From: Ectothiorhodospira mobilis
GTDB taxonomy: Bacteria > Pseudomonadota > Gammaproteobacteria > Ectothiorhodospirales > Ectothiorhodospiraceae
DNA length: 41,326 nucleotides
Direction of reading: 5' to 3'
Assembly (NCBI RefSeq): GCF_900114895.1
Contig: NZ_FOUO01000019.1
Span: 1-41,326, forward strand
The notes below the pieces were generated by a model, which saw only the letters and a program-made list of their open reading frames with translations, had not been told where the DNA came from and did no database searches. The position numbers were made by a program, and so were the translations under genes. Shown piece after piece: positions 1-7,426 of the stretch (position 1 is its first letter; every line of letters starts with the position of its first letter).

Positions 1-96
1 TCAGGATATCGTGGCATCTTGGGCGCTCCTCTCTCGCCCCCTGGGTGTTTTAAATACTCTATCAAACCAGACGACACTTATCCTGACAGGGGGGGG

Positions 97-313
97 GACG
101 GAAAAATCCTATATGGGCTGGATCTGCAGATTCATCCACCATTGCGATGGACAGGCGCCTTCCAGTCTGGGTGGTGCTCAGGTGGCTGATTTCCTCCAGT
201 ATCTTGCGGTCACACGCAATGTCTCCATTAGTACTCAGAAGCAAGCCTTGAACGCGCTGGCCTTCCTGTTCAGTAAGGTGCTTGAGAAACCCCTTGGCGA
301 TATTGGCCCCTGA
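97..313 (+). pseudogene. Integron integrase remnant (central fragment)
   Basis: About 72 residues, from TEKSYMGW to PLGDIGP, resemble the core N-terminal (SAM-like, DNA-binding) domain of integron-type tyrosine recombinases, including the usual ASTQNQALNAL-like helix (here SISTQKQALNAL). The reading frame is open from 11, but the 28 residues before TEKSY and a run of nine G at 79-87 do not look like integrase. The fragment stops at TGA 311-313, just where the family would continue into the linker and catalytic domain. No catalytic Arg, His or Tyr is present, so it cannot be active. It corresponds to the part of the protein that should follow the fragment at 3859-4170, yet it lies upstream of it. 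Confidence 0.75.
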
Positions 314-335
314 ATTCAGGAGTATATTAGCTGCC
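309..335. repeat. Palindrome and broken cassette boundary
   Basis: A perfect 12-bp palindrome (CCTGAATTCAGG, 309-320) contains the stop of the integrase remnant. Just beyond it, TTAGCTGCC at 327-335 is an inverted copy of the bases that begin the RelA/SpoT cassette at 1632-1624. An attC site is expected downstream of the RelA/SpoT gene. Only something like its first arm (AGCTAAT on the minus strand) is visible and no matching GTTRRRY arm follows. I read this as the scar where the array was cut or joined to foreign sequence. Confidence 0.4.
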
Positions 336-338
336 GGG

Positions 339-1613
339 CTAGACGTACTGCTCGACTTCATTTCGCATCTTGATATTAAGCGACACTGGGCCGTTTGGGC
401 CGTTCTGATACACCAAACCCTTCTGCAGCAAAACCTCTAAAGATGAATCGAACGTCAGAACGTTTTGACAAAAGTGATTCTTCAATGTGCTCGTTGCCAC
501 CCCCTTATCACCCCAGAAGTGCTTTGTGTGGAGCTTTAGCAGGATCTGTCGAGCTCCAACATCAATATCCATTCGCTTGGAGAATCCGATGATTGATTCT
601 TCTATGTTCTCCAACACATTGTCATAGGTTTCGATCCCGAAATAGTGGCTATGCGTACGTCGGACGGTTGCAATCTTCGAAGATCCGATTAACACCACCT
701 CGAAGTCCTTGTCGACTGGGTACAGGTTCTCGTTCCTGACGTATGCATCCATCGCTTCTTCGGGGCTTCGCCCGACGATGTCCCATGAAACAAAAGCCCC
801 AGTACTCCAATCAAAAATTATGATCCAGTTATTGATTGGATTGGGGTTTCTGGTTTCCTTCTCAACCAGCGTTTTGATAATCCCTTCATTCACATGACTG
901 CTTAACACACGCCCCTTTTCTGAGGCCGCGATAATCGCTTCGCTTTGTATCTTCAGTTCGTCAATCTCGAGCCTTTCCTTTGCGGAAGGCTCGCGTCCCG
1001 ACTCAAGTTCGAAGAACGCATCAGATAGCCGTTGGAAGTAACCAATGACGGCCGGATCGCCTTCGCTTTCCTTCAGGTAATGGCCGTACACAACAGACGT
1101 CCGCTCAATGCTTTCGGACCAATAGTGTTGAATCCGGCTTCGCACCTGCAATTCGAGTTTGTATCCCCCCCGAGAAAGCAGGATGTGCAGGGACCGATAA
1201 CCAGTGACATCTCTTCCCCGATCGCGGTAATCAGTAATCTTGTCAATTGACAAGCTGGATTGCTCCGCAACGCGTTGTTCGATGAAGTTGAGCAGCCGAT
1301 CAACGTCAGCATTCTTCTCGACGATTATCCGGCAGCCTCCGATATCTTGCAGCTGGGTGAGGCGAACACTAAGCCGCCCCAATTTGCGGGTGATTTGGGG
1401 CTTCCTCTTGAGACGCTGAGCGACGTAGTAATCAGACTCATAACCAGTCAACCATTGCTGCAATTCAAGTGTCGTTTCTGTAAGCGGCTGCAGATGGGCT
1501 TTTCGGTACTCATCGAGAATGTATTCATACTCGATCCATTCATCAGCGTCTCGGTAGTTCTCCTTCGCGAGGCCGACACCAGCTCGGTCGATTTTTGATT
1601 TCGAGAGTTTCAT
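339..1613 (-). CDS. RelA/SpoT-type nucleotide synthetase, integron cassette gene
   Basis: A 424-residue protein with a RelA/SpoT synthetase fold at about residues 60-185. It shows DIGGCR (90-95), GYRSLH (138-143), ELQVRS (154-159) and the following QHYWSESIE, which match the magnesium- and nucleotide-binding motifs of (p)ppGpp synthetases. There is no HD hydrolase domain and no TGS or ACT domain. The C-terminal 220 residues are unrecognised and end in a possible winged-helix region. The expected reaction is pyrophosphate transfer from ATP to a guanine nucleotide or, in toxic relatives, to adenine nucleotides or tRNA. Start ATG 1613 has AGAGGAAAA just upstream and lies 19 bases inside the cassette. 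It is the third cassette gene of the array, transcribed leftward. A stand-alone alarmone synthetase or a defence/toxin role are both possible. Confidence 0.85.
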   Translation of the reverse strand: MKLSKSKIDRAGVGLAKENYRDADEWIEYEYILDEYRKAHLQPLTETTLELQQWLTGYESDYYVAQRLKRKPQITRKLGRLSVRLTQLQDIGGCRIIVEKNADVDRLLNFIEQRVAEQSSLSIDKITDYRDRGRDVTGYRSLHILLSRGGYKLELQVRSRIQHYWSESIERTSVVYGHYLKESEGDPAVIGYFQRLSDAFFELESGREPSAKERLEIDELKIQSEAIIAASEKGRVLSSHVNEGIIKTLVEKETRNPNPINNWIIIFDWSTGAFVSWDIVGRSPEEAMDAYVRNENLYPVDKDFEVVLIGSSKIATVRRTHSHYFGIETYDNVLENIEESIIGFSKRMDIDVGARQILLKLHTKHFWGDKGVATSTLKNHFCQNVLTFDSSLEVLLQKGLVYQNGPNGPVSLNIKMRNEVEQYV

Positions 1614-1626
1614 TTTTCCTCTAGGC

Positions 1627-1686
1627 AGCTAACGCCAGTCATCAGACGCGCGAGGTACGAGCGCCGGCTGGATGGCATTGTTGGGC
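1627..1686 (-). other. attC recombination site 2
   Basis: A 60-bp imperfect inverted repeat directly downstream of the 1705-2562 gene. On the minus strand it runs from R'' GCCCAAC (1686-1680) to R' GTTAGCT (1633-1627, one mismatch to GTTRRRY). The inner arms CATCCAG and CTGATG pair except for one unpaired C. Further pairs are GCCA with TGGC and GCGC with GCGC. An extra base in the first arm is what integron integrases use to choose the strand. The cut point between G1633 and T1632 defines the start of the RelA/SpoT cassette. Confidence 0.8.
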
Positions 1687-1704
1687 CTTACCCAAAGAAC
1701 CCCT

Positions 1705-2562
1705 TTAAAGTGGTACCCCAATCTTCGTATGCACTTCTACCGCGTAAGACCTACCATCCTGCTCTTTTAGCTCGAAGCGGGGTTTATCTGGCAGCATGAT
1801 ACCTTTCTCACGAGCTTTATCGGCAATTTGCTCAATATTTTCTACAACTGCCTGCTCCATTGATTCCAGCTGATCTTTTATGTAATCAGCTTGTCTCACG
1901 ACGTCAACACTGATTCCAGACGAAGCAGCACCACCGCCAATTGGCGCGTACACAATATTTGGACCGATCTCAACAAAGGTATTAATATTTTTCCTGCGCA
2001 GCACCTTAACATCTTGATCACTCACACTCCTTGTCAAGCCAATAACGCCATTCAGTCGATACGACTCAATGCTCTCAGGCCAATTCTCATGCAAGATACG
2101 AATCATATCCTGCATAGCCCATGCCCCATGCGAGAAAATATTAATCAGATAGGCGCACTTTGAGTCGAACCTTACAAAAAGAAGAGGTCCTGTTCTCTCT
2201 ACAAAATGATCAGAGTCTACCCTCGCACCCAGATGAAGATGATGGATCCCCCAATGATTCAGAAGAGGATCATCATAGTCGGCCCGCTTGATAAGTCTGC
2301 TCAAGTAAGGTGTGAGATCGTCTCCGTTCCGGATTGCGGATTCGATACAGGATAAACCTTGTTGTAATTCAGCCGGGCATTGAAATTCTTTCGAACGATG
2401 AATTTGCCTGGGCTTTGGCTCGACTAAACGCTTTTGCAAGTTCAAATATATGTGGACAACATCCTCATCAGGTCGCGACGAAACCTCGTAACCAAGATGA
2501 GAAAGCTCTTGGCGGCGCTCCGAAACCCAGTCCAAATAGAAATTTACCTCTACGTCTCTCAT
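1705..2562 (-). CDS. Unrecognised protein, integron cassette gene
   Basis: 285 residues from ATG 2562; I do not recognise the family with certainty. The frame is open further upstream, but that part translates the attC site, so the ATG 15 bases inside the cassette is the likely start. No clear ribosome binding site precedes it, so it may be poorly initiated or leaderless. The middle carries a histidine cluster (HWGIHHLHLG) followed by LLFVRFDSKCAYLI, a predicted beta hairpin, then a helix ending in ENWPES. The C-terminal third contains a helical, coiled-coil-like stretch (QADYIKDQLESMEQAVVENI). There is no signal peptide or membrane segment, so it is probably cytoplasmic. It sits between the RelA/SpoT and ParA cassettes. 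Confidence 0.7.
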   Translation of the reverse strand: MRDVEVNFYLDWVSERRQELSHLGYEVSSRPDEDVVHIYLNLQKRLVEPKPRQIHRSKEFQCPAELQQGLSCIESAIRNGDDLTPYLSRLIKRADYDDPLLNHWGIHHLHLGARVDSDHFVERTGPLLFVRFDSKCAYLINIFSHGAWAMQDMIRILHENWPESIESYRLNGVIGLTRSVSDQDVKVLRRKNINTFVEIGPNIVYAPIGGGAASSGISVDVVRQADYIKDQLESMEQAVVENIEQIADKAREKGIMLPDKPRFELKEQDGRSYAVEVHTKIGVPL

Positions 2563-2571
2563 ATTCAATCG

Positions 2572-2628
2572 GCCCAACGGCAGCATCAGCCGTGCGCTTA
2601 GCGCATCGGCTGCATGCACTTGTTAGCC
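2572..2628 (-). other. attC recombination site 1
   Basis: A 57-bp site between the ParA and unknown cassettes. On the minus strand it runs from R'' GGCTAAC (2628-2622) to R' GTTGGGC (2578-2572), both exact matches to RYYYAAC and GTTRRRY. Between them CAGCCG-A-TGCGC pairs with GCGCA-CGGCTG around a TAA loop, leaving an extrahelical A. GCAT pairs with ATGC, leaving an extrahelical G. The ParA stop codon (2630-2628) overlaps the first base of the site, as is common in compact cassettes. Confidence 0.9.
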
Positions 2629-3686
2629 TAGAAGTTATCTATGATATGCTGGGCTAAACCATCGTACTCGTCGGCCATTTCATTCATTAGTTCAATCTGA
2701 TTCGGTGCCCACTGTCCGCGACCTCTAAGAGCATTTGTTGGCCGAAATTCGGATAGATACCGGATAGGCACATTTTGAATAATGCTATCGGGCGCCATTA
2801 CGTTCAGATCTTCTATCGCAGCGACAGGTTCGATATCGACGAAATCCGGGACAGCGCCGTAGGAACGAATAGAGTGAAGTTGGGGGAGCATGCGATCTCT
2901 GATTGCCCGGCTAATCGAGCGGTGGTGTTCAGCATCGGCCCCAACTTCATGCTTAACGCCATCTCGCTTCCGTGTATCAAAGCCATTAAAGATCCAGCCA
3001 CCAAATTTAGGAACTCCCTTTTCACCAATCACGTTGTCTCGAGGGTTTCCTTCCAAATATCGCTCCTTACCTTGTTCCCAGTCGCGAATAAACGACGGCA
3101 GCATTTCCCCGATTAGGCCTATGCAATAGGCCGAGAAAAGGTCGGGAGTACATGGGACAAGATAATAGTCAGAGCAATATAGCGCAGAGCGAACTAACGT
3201 ATTGAATGAGGGCGGCAAATCGATTAACACATAATCATACTCGATACCATTTACGCGCTCCGCCTCCTGAGCAATCAACTCAGGAAGTATAAAGCGATAC
3301 AACCCCGAGCCACTAATGACATCGGTGCCGACATTCAAGATGTCCGAAAATGTGTTTAGCCAGAAGTCCCCAGGCGCGAGATGAAGAGTGCCATTTGTGG
3401 GTTCGGTCTTCGGCAAATACGTGTAAACATCACCCATTCTATTCTGTTGGATATACGGCAATGCAAATGCTTTTATTGTCTCGCCAAATGGGCGCTCATC
3501 CGTCGATTCCAGAAGCTCCGAAAACTCTTCATCTCCTAGGCAAGCAATCGACAGATTGCACTGAGGGTCAAAGTCCACTAACAGAACGCTGAGATCTTTG
3601 TCCGCAAGCGAAACGGCAAGATTCCAAATTATCGACGTCTTCCCGACCCCACCTTTGTTATTAAACACTGAAATCGTTGTCGCCAT
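2628..3686 (-). CDS. ParA/MinD-type P-loop ATPase, first cassette gene
   Basis: 352 residues from ATG 3686, which has AGGAG seven bases upstream. The frame extends to 3818, but that part is not ParA-like. The deviant Walker A is NNKGGVGKTS (residues 9-18, with the signature lysine at 11), DFDPQ follows at 38-42, and YVLIDLPPSFN is the switch II/Walker B strand. The protein is longer than chromosomal ParA (about 260 residues). It has an insert around FGGWIFNGFDTRKRDGVKHEVG and an extra C-terminal 80 residues. No ParB-like partner or parS-like repeat is nearby, so a partition role is doubtful. Such ATPases also occur in defence and regulatory modules. It is the cassette nearest attI and should be the best expressed. 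Confidence 0.88.
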   Translation of the reverse strand: MATTISVFNNKGGVGKTSIIWNLAVSLADKDLSVLLVDFDPQCNLSIACLGDEEFSELLESTDERPFGETIKAFALPYIQQNRMGDVYTYLPKTEPTNGTLHLAPGDFWLNTFSDILNVGTDVISGSGLYRFILPELIAQEAERVNGIEYDYVLIDLPPSFNTLVRSALYCSDYYLVPCTPDLFSAYCIGLIGEMLPSFIRDWEQGKERYLEGNPRDNVIGEKGVPKFGGWIFNGFDTRKRDGVKHEVGADAEHHRSISRAIRDRMLPQLHSIRSYGAVPDFVDIEPVAAIEDLNVMAPDSIIQNVPIRYLSEFRPTNALRGRGQWAPNQIELMNEMADEYDGLAQHIIDNF

Positions 3687-3709
3687 CCATCTTCTCCTAC
3701 TAAGTTCAG

Positions 3710-3858
3710 GGCTAACAGTATATTCGACAGAATCGGCCTTCCCCAGGAAAGACGGATTCTGTATAGCATGCCTGCAATCCTTCAGACCTTGCCACCCATC
3801 CCCAAAGTATTGCACCATCCCGGTACCGTTTCGTCAGACCCTGATTGGAGCCAAGGAC
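3710..3858. promoter_or_regulatory. Integron attI/promoter region
   Basis: The space between the diverging integrase and first cassette. On the minus strand GTTAGCC (3716-3710) marks the cassette 1 insertion point. An inverted repeat with 8-bp arms, ACAGAATC (3727-3734) and GATTCTGT (3755-3762), separated by 20 bp, lies just upstream. By position the region should contain attI, the cassette promoter and the integrase promoter. I cannot assign exact -35/-10 elements, and no full CTGT-N8-ACAG LexA box is visible. Confidence 0.5.
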
Positions 3859-4170
3859 ATGGCCAACCCTCCTCTTACGGACAAAGAGCGCGTTTTCTGG
3901 TCCCGCTTTAGCAAACATCTGATTCAAAAAGGAATCAAGCCGGAATCGGTGCGCTGGTACCGGATTCGGGCGGAGCAGTTCATCCGTGCTTTCCCGCGCC
4001 GACGACTGGCCTCCCTCACCCCTGACGACGTCTCGGGCTATCTACTCAAGGCGGGCGAATCCCCTAACCTGAAGCCCTGGCAGTACCTCCAGGTCATGGA
4101 CAGCTATACAAATTCTGTATAAGTTGGCACACACGGAATGGAGTGAAACGTTGGACTGGGACTGCATCAA
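3859..4170 (+). pseudogene. Integron integrase gene, frameshifted and truncated
   Basis: ATG 3859 has GGAG eight bases upstream. The first 83 residues (FWSRFSKHLIQKGIK, WYRIRAEQFI, DDVSGYLLKAG, PWQYLQVMDS) match the N-terminal extension found in some gammaproteobacterial integron integrases. The frame ends at TAA 4120-4122. One base earlier in phase the family sequence continues as IQILYKLAHTEWSETLDWDC. A single extra T near 4105 therefore explains the break. Similarity fades near 4170, after which the aldo/keto reductase gene begins on the other strand. The catalytic domain is missing. Its divergent orientation relative to the cassettes is that of a normal integron. Confidence 0.8.
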
Positions 4171-4187
4171 ATCTCTCCCCAACCCCC

Positions 4188-5423
4188 TCACTCCCCCACC
4201 CGTTCATACATCCCCAAGTAAGCTTGCCTCGCCATCAACGGCAACCCCGCCACGGCCAGCACATCCTCTAGGTGCTCCGGGGTGCTGATGCCAACCAGGC
4301 TCGTGCCCACGCCGGGTGTGGATCGGTTGAACTGCAGCGCTCTTTGGGCAGGATTGGGCAGGTCGTTCAGGGCTCGGGTGACGGTGTCCACGCACTGGGT
4401 GGCCAGGTGGCCCTTGAGCAGAGAGTGGGATGCCATCACATAGAGTTGGAGCTGATGGGCGGCCTGGATGGGGGAGGCCACGTTGCCCTGGCCGGTGGCG
4501 GTGTTGAAGCGGGTGAAGCCCTCCAGCATCACCTGGTTGAAGGGCATCATCACCAGTTTGAAATGATGTCGGGCTTGGGGGTCGCCGGTGACGCTGCGGG
4601 CGGCACGTTCAGCCAGGCCCACCAGGGAGGTGAGGGAGAGGAACAGGGGGGCGTCGGTCTCCACGCGAAAGCCCTCGAAGGTGGAGAGGCCGTAGCGGCG
4701 GATGCGGCCTTCCTGCACGGCGCGTTCGAGCATTTCGAACACGGGCTCCAGTTGCTGCAGGGTGGCCTCCTTGCCGCGCTCGGGGATGTGGACCTCGGGT
4801 TGGTCCACCAGGAAGGCGTCCAGGGTTTCCACGCCCATGAGGTGGCGCGAAAGTTCCAGCTGGTAGTTCAGGTACTCGGGGGTGAGCAGGTGGGCGCCCT
4901 TGGCCAGTTGCTCGCGGCTGCCCAGGCCCTGGGCGGTGATCTCCTGGTCGAACCACTGGGCCATGTCCGGGGGCGGACCGCCGCGCAGGGTGAGAAAGCC
5001 GCCCTTGGAGACCAGAAACATGGCCTCCCGGGGCACGCCGGCCTCCAGGGCGGTGCGTACCCCGGCCCCCACGGCGGCCAGGGAGCGGCCGTAGCGGTAG
5101 TGGGCGCCGGTGTCGATGACGTTGATGCCGGCCCCCAGGGCCCGGGCCACGAGGGCGCCGATACGGGCGTCCACGGCGGGGCTGGGTTCACCGCCGAAGC
5201 TGCCCACGCCCAGGCTGGACAGCTGCAGGTGCTCCCGGGGGAAGTCGCTGTAGTGCCCCTCGGCCACGTCACCGGTGCGCTGATGGGCCTCGGCGTAGGC
5301 CTGGGTGGCGGCGCGGGTGGCGGCGCCGGGGATGAGGGGATGTCCTTCGCGCAAGGGGTTCCGGATCCATGGATGTGGCTTGGCAGTATGCCTATCAAAG
5401 CATAACCTTAGCCAGGACAACAC
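4188..5423 (-). CDS. Aldo/keto reductase family protein, altered active site
   Basis: Up to 411 residues. Aldo/keto reductase motifs are visible: GINVIDTGAHYRYGRS supplies the catalytic Asp and Tyr, LVSKGG the Lys, and RRYGLSTF is the later strand. The expected His, normally in a sequence like LHNPE, is replaced (FLVDQPE). The C-terminus (GVGTSLVGISTPEHLEDVL) matches the cofactor-binding end of the family. There is no ATG before mid-gene, so the start is GTG 5423 or an internal TTG near 5354, both without a good ribosome binding site. The family would be an NAD(P)H-dependent carbonyl reductase. The changed residue suggests altered or lost reductase activity. It borders the integron remnant. 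Confidence 0.8.
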   Translation of the reverse strand: MLSWLRLCFDRHTAKPHPWIRNPLREGHPLIPGAATRAATQAYAEAHQRTGDVAEGHYSDFPREHLQLSSLGVGSFGGEPSPAVDARIGALVARALGAGINVIDTGAHYRYGRSLAAVGAGVRTALEAGVPREAMFLVSKGGFLTLRGGPPPDMAQWFDQEITAQGLGSREQLAKGAHLLTPEYLNYQLELSRHLMGVETLDAFLVDQPEVHIPERGKEATLQQLEPVFEMLERAVQEGRIRRYGLSTFEGFRVETDAPLFLSLTSLVGLAERAARSVTGDPQARHHFKLVMMPFNQVMLEGFTRFNTATGQGNVASPIQAAHQLQLYVMASHSLLKGHLATQCVDTVTRALNDLPNPAQRALQFNRSTPGVGTSLVGISTPEHLEDVLAVAGLPLMARQAYLGMYERVGE

Positions 5424-5518
5424 CCCCGGGGCCGAGGGTGCGGCTCGGGCGGGCCGTCGGCCCCCATCTGCGCGACAACCCCGACCGCGATCCCAGGCCC
5501 CAGCACGAGTGCATCGCC

Positions 5519-5938
5519 ATGGACATCTTCCAGCAGCTGATCCGCATCGAACCCGGGGGCCGCGGCCCCCGGGAGATCACCCGCCAGGTGGCCGGGGTCG
5601 TCTCCGCCTCCGGCATGGGCACGGGGCTGTGCCACTGCTTCTGCCGCCACACCAGCGCCTCGCTCACCATCACGGAGAACGCCGACCCCACGGTGCTGCA
5701 AGACCTGGAGGGCCACATGGCCCGCAGCGTGCCCGACGGCGATCCCCAGTACGCCCACGCCATGGAGGGGCCCGATGACATGTCCGCCCACATCCGCAGC
5801 GTGCTCACCGGCGCGGGCCTCAGCGTCCCCTTCTCCGACGGCCGCCTGGCCCTGGGCACCTGGCAGGGGATCTTCCTCTGGGAGCACCGCACGGGCCGGC
5901 ATGAGCGCGAGGTGGTGATCACCTGCCTGGGGCGCTGA
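5519..5938 (+). CDS. YjbQ/UPF0047 family protein
   Basis: 139 residues from ATG 5519; the open frame continues upstream but that part is not conserved. The family core is clear: CHCFCRHTSASLTITENADPT near residues 40-60, and the ending GTWQGIFLWEHRTGRHEREVV. Members are small trimeric beta proteins with conserved histidines. E. coli YjbQ has weak thiamine-phosphate synthase activity, but the physiological role is unsettled. It is on the opposite strand to both neighbours, so it is probably a single-gene transcript. Confidence 0.9.
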   Translation: MDIFQQLIRIEPGGRGPREITRQVAGVVSASGMGTGLCHCFCRHTSASLTITENADPTVLQDLEGHMARSVPDGDPQYAHAMEGPDDMSAHIRSVLTGAGLSVPFSDGRLALGTWQGIFLWEHRTGRHEREVVITCLGR

Positions 5939-5968
5939 AGGGTTGGGGACCGGACCCCGGGGGCGTCG

Positions 5969-6919
5969 TCAGCCGTTGAGCTCCAGGGCGCCGGTGAGCT
6001 GGGAGACCCGCTCGAAGCCGTGGCGCGCCATGTAGTCGGCGATGCCCCGGTTGATGCGCCCGCACACCAGGGGGTCGTAGAACAGCCCGGTGCCCACGCC
6101 CACCGCCGTGGCCCCCGCCAGCAGGAACTCGATGGCATCCTCCGGGCCGGTGACGCCCCCCTGGCCGATGATGGGGATGCCGTGGGGCCGGGCCACCTGA
6201 TACACCTGATGCACCCGCAGCAGGGCCACGGGCTTGATGGCGGGCCCCGAGAGCCCCCCCTGGTTGTTGCCCAGCACCGGGCGGCGACGCTCCACGTCGA
6301 TGGCCATGCCCATGAGGGTGTTGATGGCCGAGAGGGCGTCGGTGCCCGCCTCGATGCAGCGCCGGGCGCTCTCGGCGATGTCCGTCTGGTTGGGGGAGAG
6401 CTTGGTGATCAGGGGCTTGCGCGTCGCCCGGCGGCAGGCCTCCACCACCCGGGCGGACATGTCCGGATCGTTGCCGAAGGCCACCCCGCCCTCCTTCACG
6501 TTGGGGCAGGAGATGTTGATCTCGATGGCGTCCACGGGGGAGTCGTCGAAGCGCTCGGTGACGCGGATGTACTCCTCGATGGTGGAGCCGGAGACATTGG
6601 CGATGAAGCGGGTCTCGTCGAAATCCAGCTGCGGCAGGATGGCGTCCACCACGTGATCCACCCCGGGGTTCTGCAGGCCGATGGCGTTGAGCATGCCGTG
6701 GGGGGTCTCATAGATGCGGTGGGGCCGGTTGCCGGGGCGCGGATCGCCGGTGGTCCCCTTGAGGCAGACCGCCCCCACCTGCCGGTTGGAGAAGCCCGCG
6801 ACGCGGGTATACTCCTCGCCGAAACCGACGCAGCCGGAGAGCAGCACCAGGGGGGAGGCGAAGGAAAGCCCGCAGAAATCCACGGCCAGCGCCTGGGTAT
6901 GAGGGGTATCGAGTGGCAT
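5969..6919 (-). CDS. pyrD: Dihydroorotate dehydrogenase, class 1
   Basis: 316 residues. It oxidises dihydroorotate to orotate in pyrimidine synthesis using bound FMN. The catalytic base is Cys138 in EINISCPN, which marks cytosolic class 1 enzymes; class 2 has Ser. FMN and substrate motifs include [15 protein letters not shown] and [11 protein letters not shown]. It lacks the N-terminal membrane segment of the quinone-linked class 2 enzyme typical of gammaproteobacteria. No pyrK partner is in view. ATG 6919 overlaps the trmL start; an in-frame GTG about 12 codons later is a possible alternative. Confidence 0.88.
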   Translation of the reverse strand: MPLDTPHTQALAVDFCGLSFASPLVLLSGCVGFGEEYTRVAGFSNRQVGAVCLKGTTGDPRPGNRPHRIYETPHGMLNAIGLQNPGVDHVVDAILPQLDFDETRFIANVSGSTIEEYIRVTERFDDSPVDAIEINISCPNVKEGGVAFGNDPDMSARVVEACRRATRKPLITKLSPNQTDIAESARRCIEAGTDALSAINTLMGMAIDVERRRPVLGNNQGGLSGPAIKPVALLRVHQVYQVARPHGIPIIGQGGVTGPEDAIEFLLAGATAVGVGTGLFYDPLVCGRINRGIADYMARHGFERVSQLTGALELNG

Positions 6920-7382
6920 GTTTCACATCGTCCTGTATCAACCGGAGATCCCGCCCAATACCGGCAACGTCATGCGCCTGGCGGCCAACACGGGCTGCCG
7001 GCTGCACCTGATCCATCCGCTGGGATTCACCCTGGACGACGCGCGCCTGCGCCGCGCCGGGCTGGACTACCGGGATCTTTCGTCGGTGACGGAGTATGAC
7101 AGCCTGGGGGCCTTCTCGGAAGCCGTGGCCCCGGCGCGCCTGCTGGCCTTGACCACCCGGGGCGGCCGCGCCCTGGACGCCTGCGGGTTCAGACCCGGCG
7201 ACGCCCTGCTCTTCGGCCCCGAGACCCGGGGCCTGCCGGAGGACGTGCTGGCGCACATCCCCCCCGAACAGCGCCTGCGCATCCCCATGGTCCCCGGCAG
7301 CCGCAGCATCAACCTCTCCAATGCCGTGGCGGTGACGGTCTACGAGGCCTGGCGCCAGTGCGGCTACCGGGGGCGGGCCTGA
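6918..7382 (+). CDS. trmL: tRNA (cytidine/uridine-34-2'-O)-methyltransferase
   Basis: 154 residues, the usual size for TrmL, a SPOUT methyltransferase that 2'-O-methylates the wobble base of two tRNA-Leu isoacceptors using S-adenosylmethionine. Signature motifs are [20 protein letters not shown] at the N-terminus, [15 protein letters not shown], and [22 protein letters not shown], which forms the C-terminal knot. ATG 6918-6920 shares two bases with the pyrD start codon on the other strand. Confidence 0.95.
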   Translation: MFHIVLYQPEIPPNTGNVMRLAANTGCRLHLIHPLGFTLDDARLRRAGLDYRDLSSVTEYDSLGAFSEAVAPARLLALTTRGGRALDACGFRPGDALLFGPETRGLPEDVLAHIPPEQRLRIPMVPGSRSINLSNAVAVTVYEAWRQCGYRGRA

Positions 7383-7426
7383 GGCTCGGCTTCGCGGGGC
7401 GCGGGCGGAGGCCCCACGGCCGCCGC

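Noticed and set aside
3727-3780. LexA box at the integron integrase promoter
   Set aside because: CTGT is present at 3759-3762 but ACAG is not found at the required spacing.
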